Assembly (NCBI RefSeq): GCF_009690905.1
Contig: NZ_VOSW01000044.1
Coordinates: forward strand, 17,191-81,190
Source: Paraburkholderia madseniana
GTDB taxonomy: Bacteria > Pseudomonadota > Gammaproteobacteria > Burkholderiales > Burkholderiaceae
DNA: 64,000 nucleotides
Direction of reading: 5' to 3'
Position 1 is the first letter of the stretch. Every line of letters begins with the position of its first letter. Of the stretch, positions 59,919 through 64,000 are shown piece by piece. The notes beneath the pieces are model-generated. The model saw only the letters and a list, made by a program, of their open reading frames with translations. It was not told the origin of the DNA and did no database searches. The position numbers were made by a program, and so were the translations under genes.

Positions 59919-62150
59919 CTATTTCGACCCGTACTCGTACGCGGTGTAGCGATAGTTGCCGTAACGCGAGCCATAGCCATACCGGCCGAGTTGCGGATTG
60001 ACGCCGTTGAAAATCACTCCATTCACGCGAGTCCCGCTTTGAGCCAAACGTTTCCTCGACTCTGCAAGCTCCCCGAGCTTTGTCGCGCCAGAGTATGCAA
60101 CTAGCAGTACGGTGCCCGCGAATGCACCAAGCGTCGTCGAGTCAGTGACGGCTAGCACCGGCGCCGAATCGATCAACACGATGTCATAGAGTCCACTCAA
60201 CTTTTGGATCAACTGAGAAAGCCGCTTACTCAGCAAGAGTTCAGACGGATTCGGCGGAAGGGTGCCGGTGGTGATCAGATCCAGTCCGGGGATAACGTTT
60301 TGATGGATAGCATCGCTAATGTCGACGGATCCTAAAATCAACTCGGACAAACCTCGTTCGCGGCTAACATGAAACACATCGCTCAGTCGCCCCTTGCGTA
60401 TATCGCCATCGATGAGCAGTGTTCTTTGGCCACCTGCCGCTAGCACCGCAGCAAGATTGCTTGCGATGAAGCTCTTTCCGACATGCGGTGCCGGTCCTGC
60501 GACCAGAAGTACATTGTTTTTTGCATCGAGCATCGAAAACTGCGTTGCGGTCCGAAGACTCCTAAGGCTTTCAATCGCAGGGTCGTTGGGGAACACGACA
60601 CTCAGCAAGTTTTCCGACTCTCCACTCTTCTTGGACAAGAAGGAGACGCGCTTTTGCTGTTGGCTCAATGGAACAATTGCATGAACTGCCAATCCGAGGC
60701 GGCGCTCAACGTCGTTGGCATCCGTGATTCCACGGAAAAGCATCGACCGTCCAATTGCGATCCCGCAACTCACCAGCAAACCGAAAATGAATGCGATGAT
60801 GATCACGAGCGGCTTCTTGGGGGAGACAGGAATCTCCGGCACCTGAGAGACATCCACCAGACGGACGTTCCCCACCTTGCCGGCCCGAACCAGGTCGAGC
60901 TGCTGCATATTGCCCAACAGCCCGGTATACAAATCGGTATCGACTTTGACGTCCAGCATGAGACGAACCAGGTCTTGTTGCAGTTCGGGCAACTTCCGCA
61001 GTTGAACGTCTGCGTCACCCCGATATGACGATAGCGATGCAATCTGAGCATCAATTGCGACCACGCTTGGGTGCGTATCGGCAAACCGGGAAACCAGCTC
61101 CTGACGCTTCGCCTGGAGTTCCAATAGCCGTGTTTTCGCATCGGCCGACTGAGCGAGGGCCAACTTGGCTTCCTCAGTGAGGTCGACGGTTTTGTGCTGA
61201 TCACGCAGTTTTGTGAGCTTCGACTCTGCATCGCGGAGTTGATCTTTTAACTGCGGCAACTGAGACCTTAAAAAGTCGAGAGACTGTGCCGCTTCAGCAG
61301 ATTTGCGCTCGACGTTCTGCTTGATGTACTGCGTGCCGATTTCATCGAGTGTCTTCGCAACGAGAACCGGGTCATAGCCGCGCAACGTGGCGACAACCAC
61401 GTCGGACGTCTTGACCTTCTCCTGGGCGTCGAGGATCTTTTGCAGATCGGAGACGGCCTCGACAGGCGACGTGCGAATCAACGAGAACGCCGTTCCCGCA
61501 TTCGCTGCTACTCGCGCAACGAGAATGTCGAAGTCACCCTGCGCGGTCCGAAAGTGCTGCGTGACGCCGACCACACCTTCCAGCCGCTTGTCCAACGCCC
61601 AGGCGTCAATGCTAAAGCGCCCCGACGGCAAGATGGTCAATGTAAACTTCTTGTCCAGCAGACGCTTCGGGACATTGAACAGCGGCACATCGACGCTTTC
61701 ATCACCCCATGCATAGCCACCGAACCCGAAGATTCCAGGCGTGCTGAGGCCATCGGTATGCCGTGCGATGAAATCGCCAATTAATGGAAAGCGTGTCGGC
61801 TCCGCCTGAATGTAAAGCCGAAGGTTATTGACCGTGCGAGTCACCACAAGGTCGGAGGACAAAATTTGTGTCTCAGCCGCGGCGCTGGACTTGACATCGA
61901 ATATGGACGATATGTCGCCTAGGAGACTCTTGGCGGCCGACGCGTCGGGACTATCCTCGACCTGGACCATAATCCGGGCTTCGTACACCGGCCTCGCGAG
62001 TATTGCAAACGCGATCCCGGCGATCAGGAACAGCGCGGTAACGAGCGCAATCATCTTGCGGTTCTCGAGCAGGGTGTCGAGAACATCGAAAAACTCGCGG
62101 TTTTCGTCTTCCGCTACGGCTTCCATCGGTGGCGTGTCTATGAGATTCAT
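59919..62150 (-). CDS. Wzc-type tyrosine autokinase / chain-length regulator
   Basis: 743 residues: a Wzz domain with a membrane helix near 35-55 and a second near 450, a long periplasmic coiled coil, and a BY-kinase domain with Walker A VAGPAPHVGKSF, Walker A' LLIDGDIRKG and Walker B IVLIDSAPVLAV. The tail is rich in tyrosines (YGYGSRYGNYRYTAYEYG), the autophosphorylation cluster. It controls polymer length and export together with the Wza and Wzb proteins encoded next to it. The Burkholderia equivalent is BceF-like. Confidence 0.94.
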   Translation of the reverse strand: MNLIDTPPMEAVAEDENREFFDVLDTLLENRKMIALVTALFLIAGIAFAILARPVYEARIMVQVEDSPDASAAKSLLGDISSIFDVKSSAAAETQILSSDLVVTRTVNNLRLYIQAEPTRFPLIGDFIARHTDGLSTPGIFGFGGYAWGDESVDVPLFNVPKRLLDKKFTLTILPSGRFSIDAWALDKRLEGVVGVTQHFRTAQGDFDILVARVAANAGTAFSLIRTSPVEAVSDLQKILDAQEKVKTSDVVVATLRGYDPVLVAKTLDEIGTQYIKQNVERKSAEAAQSLDFLRSQLPQLKDQLRDAESKLTKLRDQHKTVDLTEEAKLALAQSADAKTRLLELQAKRQELVSRFADTHPSVVAIDAQIASLSSYRGDADVQLRKLPELQQDLVRLMLDVKVDTDLYTGLLGNMQQLDLVRAGKVGNVRLVDVSQVPEIPVSPKKPLVIIIAFIFGLLVSCGIAIGRSMLFRGITDANDVERRLGLAVHAIVPLSQQQKRVSFLSKKSGESENLLSVVFPNDPAIESLRSLRTATQFSMLDAKNNVLLVAGPAPHVGKSFIASNLAAVLAAGGQRTLLIDGDIRKGRLSDVFHVSRERGLSELILGSVDISDAIHQNVIPGLDLITTGTLPPNPSELLLSKRLSQLIQKLSGLYDIVLIDSAPVLAVTDSTTLGAFAGTVLLVAYSGATKLGELAESRKRLAQSGTRVNGVIFNGVNPQLGRYGYGSRYGNYRYTAYEYGSK

Positions 62151-62629
62151 GAGCGACTCTTATCAATGGTGGCGGGACGCGTACCAGATCCGCCCGCGAT
62201 CATGTTCAGGCGTTTCACCCAGTCCGAAATTCCTGTTTCTATTGCTTGAGCGCAGTGCTCGAATCCGGATCGCCCTTGGCGGTATGGGTCGTCGATATCG
62301 AAGTCACCACGTTCACCGACCCGGAAAACCTTACCCTTCGCGAACGGGAATCTCTTCTCCACTTCGCGGCGTTGAACGTTATCCATCACCAGGATCAGTT
62401 CGGCGTTCGTGCAGACAGCGTCCGTGATTTGCTGTGCTTTGTGACTGTCGATCGGTAAGCCTCGCTCACGCATGACCTGACGAGCGTAGTCCGGTGAAGG
62501 ACTGCCAAGAGGGGCGTTAAGTCCGGCTGACGTCACTACCACGTCGCGAAGTTGCGACCGCAAGAAGGCTGCGGCCATCGGACTTCTGCAGATATTCCCT
62601 TCGCAGACGACAAGAATGTGTTTGATCAT
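62147..62629 (-). CDS. Low-molecular-weight protein tyrosine phosphatase (Wzb-type)
   Basis: 160 residues with the P-loop VCEGNICRSP (C-x5-R) at the N-terminus and the catalytic Asp in DIDDPYRQG. It dephosphorylates the Wzc tyrosine tail. It overlaps Wzc by 4 bases and Wza by 4 bases (ATGA junctions). Confidence 0.94.
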   Translation of the reverse strand: MIKHILVVCEGNICRSPMAAAFLRSQLRDVVVTSAGLNAPLGSPSPDYARQVMRERGLPIDSHKAQQITDAVCTNAELILVMDNVQRREVEKRFPFAKGKVFRVGERGDFDIDDPYRQGRSGFEHCAQAIETGISDWVKRLNMIAGGSGTRPATIDKSRS

Positions 62630-63795
62630 TTCGTCACAATCGCCGCGGTCAGACCTGCATTAAGCGCAGGAAGCAGCAGACTTAGCACGCGGCTGAAGCG
62701 AACCAGGCCATTCCCGTCCACATAAACAATGTCTTTCGATTTCAGCGGAAATTCGTTTGCCAGCACCATTGCCACCGGAGAACTGGCGTCCAGATGGAAC
62801 ACCTCCGGTTTGCCGTCGAGCGATCCGCGGATCACATACACCTGCCCGGCATCGGCCGATGTCGAACTCAGACTGCCGGCCTGAGACAAAGCCTCGCTCA
62901 ACGTCAATGCGCCGGTCGTCTTGGGAACGGCAGTCACTGGCTTGTTGACTTCTCCCATGACGAACACGCCAAACTCGTCGCGCGGCGGAATACGCAGGAC
63001 ATCCCCGTTGCGCAGCACAATCTGCGCCAGATCCGAAGTTGCGACGCGCGTTCCGGACATATCGATGATGTAGTGAACGGAATTTCGCTGTAGCTCGACG
63101 TGCCCTTGGTCAGCTGACGCGGCAAAGCCACCTGCGCGGCTAATCGCATCGGTCAGATTCATTGGAATGTCGTTGATTACCTGTGTGCCCGGGGCGTGCA
63201 CTTCGCCTTCGATGTAAACACGCTGCGACCGGAACGACGCAATACGAACCGTCACTTGAGGATCACGAAAGGATTTTTCGAAGGATCGTGCGAGAACGGC
63301 TTGTACTTCGTCCGGACGAGAACCCGCCACGTGGATCTTTCCCGCGAAAGGAAAAACGAGGTCGCCTTTATCGTCGACGACGAAACCCGAAGGTGCATCG
63401 GCGGAGCGAGTCGTTGAGGTGGGCTGTGCACCCAGCGCGGCAGCGATCTCCGGGTGATCCCAAACGGTGATTTGCAGTACATCGCCGATTCCAATCCTGT
63501 ACGACCCTGCCGCCTCTTCCAGAGGCGCAAGTTCGCCATTCGAGTTCGAGTTGGTCTGGCGAAGCTTCGCGATCAATGCCAGGTCGATACTGGTCAGCGG
63601 AACGGGGAGTTGCTGCTCAGGCTCATTGGGGCCCGCAGGCGCCGCTGCGATTGTCGGAGCCGGTCTCATTCTCATGCCCGGCGCAGCGGCACATCCCGCC
63701 AGTGTGGAGCCCAGGATCACGAGCATCACTGCACGCGTTGCTTTTTCTTTTAAGGCAGCGGCGACGCCGCGCGAATATCCGTCCTTGATTGACAT
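62626..63795 (-). CDS. Wza-type polysaccharide export lipoprotein
   Basis: About 389 residues with a lipobox (LGSTLAGCAAAPG) and the Poly_export and SLBB domains (SYRIGIGDVLQITVWDHPE; VYIEGEVHAPGTQVINDIPM; VFVMGEVNKPVTAVPKT). It forms the outer-membrane exit channel of the exopolysaccharide. First gene of the minus-strand operon; its promoter would lie in 63796-63870, just before the artefactual end. ATG at 63795 (MSIKDGYSRG) preferred to 63816. Confidence 0.92.
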   Translation of the reverse strand: MSIKDGYSRGVAAALKEKATRAVMLVILGSTLAGCAAAPGMRMRPAPTIAAAPAGPNEPEQQLPVPLTSIDLALIAKLRQTNSNSNGELAPLEEAAGSYRIGIGDVLQITVWDHPEIAAALGAQPTSTTRSADAPSGFVVDDKGDLVFPFAGKIHVAGSRPDEVQAVLARSFEKSFRDPQVTVRIASFRSQRVYIEGEVHAPGTQVINDIPMNLTDAISRAGGFAASADQGHVELQRNSVHYIIDMSGTRVATSDLAQIVLRNGDVLRIPPRDEFGVFVMGEVNKPVTAVPKTTGALTLSEALSQAGSLSSTSADAGQVYVIRGSLDGKPEVFHLDASSPVAMVLANEFPLKSKDIVYVDGNGLVRFSRVLSLLLPALNAGLTAAIVTK

Positions 63796-63875
63796 TGTTT
63801 CCCTCGTATGACGCACACGTTCCTAGTTTTTTTAAAAGCTCTAAATGGGTCGGACCGCCTCTACTTCTGTTAGAT

Positions 63876-63894
63876 CTGTCTCTTATACACATCT
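63876..63894 (+). other. Nextera transposon-end adapter (artefact)
   Basis: CTGTCTCTTATACACATCT is exactly the Tn5 mosaic-end adapter used in Nextera libraries, and it is followed by ~14 A. The reverse complement encodes the well-known false N-terminus MCIRD. Confidence 0.97.
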
Positions 63895-64000
63895 AAAAAA
63901 AAAAAAAATAACAAATAGATTCAACAACAATTGTAGAGCTAACCAAAGAACATACGATTAGCCGCTTCGACGATATGATAAAGCTACACATCTCAGGCTT
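63895..64000. other. Poly-A and chimeric AT-rich tail
   Basis: After the adapter come ~14 A and ~90 bases of distinctly AT-richer sequence without coding features. It cannot be assumed to adjoin the polysaccharide operon on the chromosome. Confidence 0.85.

Noticed and set aside
1..64000. CRISPR arrays, rRNA and tRNA genes
   Set aside because: No regularly spaced direct repeats of 25-40 bases, and no rRNA or cloverleaf-type sequences noticed on either strand.

Overview
The window looks like a Paraburkholderia/Burkholderia-type chromosome segment. It is GC-rich with tightly packed genes, and it carries families typical of that group: a DUF4148 protein, an unusual Gly/Leu-rich collagen-like lipoprotein, paired TctD/TctE-type two-component systems, a Pen-type class A beta-lactamase with a divergent LysR gene, and a Burkholderia-style exopolysaccharide operon. 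The genus is inferred from protein families and is not proven. The last ~125 bases contain a Nextera transposon adapter followed by poly-A, so the right edge is a sequencing or assembly artefact.

Layout. 0-5.1 kb: a truncated repeat lipoprotein, an isoprenylcysteine-methyltransferase-like membrane protein, a degenerate EAL protein behind a sigma-54-type promoter, and a lone transposase-type domain protein. 5.2-13.6 kb: a COG4705-type membrane protein, two paralogous two-component systems, and a divergent SsuABC/NMT1-type ABC importer ending in a strong terminator. 13.8-18.2 kb: small secreted proteins, an acyltransferase-3 protein, a squalene/phytoene synthase, a KaiC remnant and a CheY-like regulator. 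18.3-25.9 kb: an MFS transporter, CoA-transferase, citryl-CoA-lyase-like enzyme and IclR regulator (probably organic-acid catabolism), then a TehA-like channel and the bla/LysR pair.

25.9-48.3 kb is the most interesting part. It holds five small genes whose products share an exactly 26-residue double-glycine leader. Around them are a peptidase-C39 ABC exporter with two cyclic-nucleotide-binding-type domains, a parvulin/SurA-like isomerase, an HlyD adaptor and a TolC/NodT-type outer-membrane factor, which together form a complete type I export path. The same block encodes a PP2C phosphatase, a membrane Ser/Thr kinase, a double-FHA membrane protein, a caspase-FGE fusion, two DUF4399 proteins, an LRAT-fold protein and a sigma-54 enhancer-binding protein. 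Three peptide transcription units have near-perfect -24/-12 sigma-54 promoters, and the activator gene is translationally coupled to the exporter. I read this as a sigma-54-controlled, phospho-signalling-gated export system for cysteine-free, Asn-rich peptides. The individual families are recognisable; the assembled system is not one I can name.

48.7-50.7 kb holds a DUF3303 protein and a DHA2-type MFS pump. 51.4-63.8 kb is a minus-strand exopolysaccharide/capsule operon reading, in order of transcription, Wza, Wzb, Wzc, Wzx, Wzy/EpsG, a sialidase-like protein, a KpsS-like protein, GT2, KdsA and GT4. The KdsA plus KpsS-like pair suggests that Kdo takes part in the polymer or its linker. I saw no rRNA, tRNA or CRISPR array.
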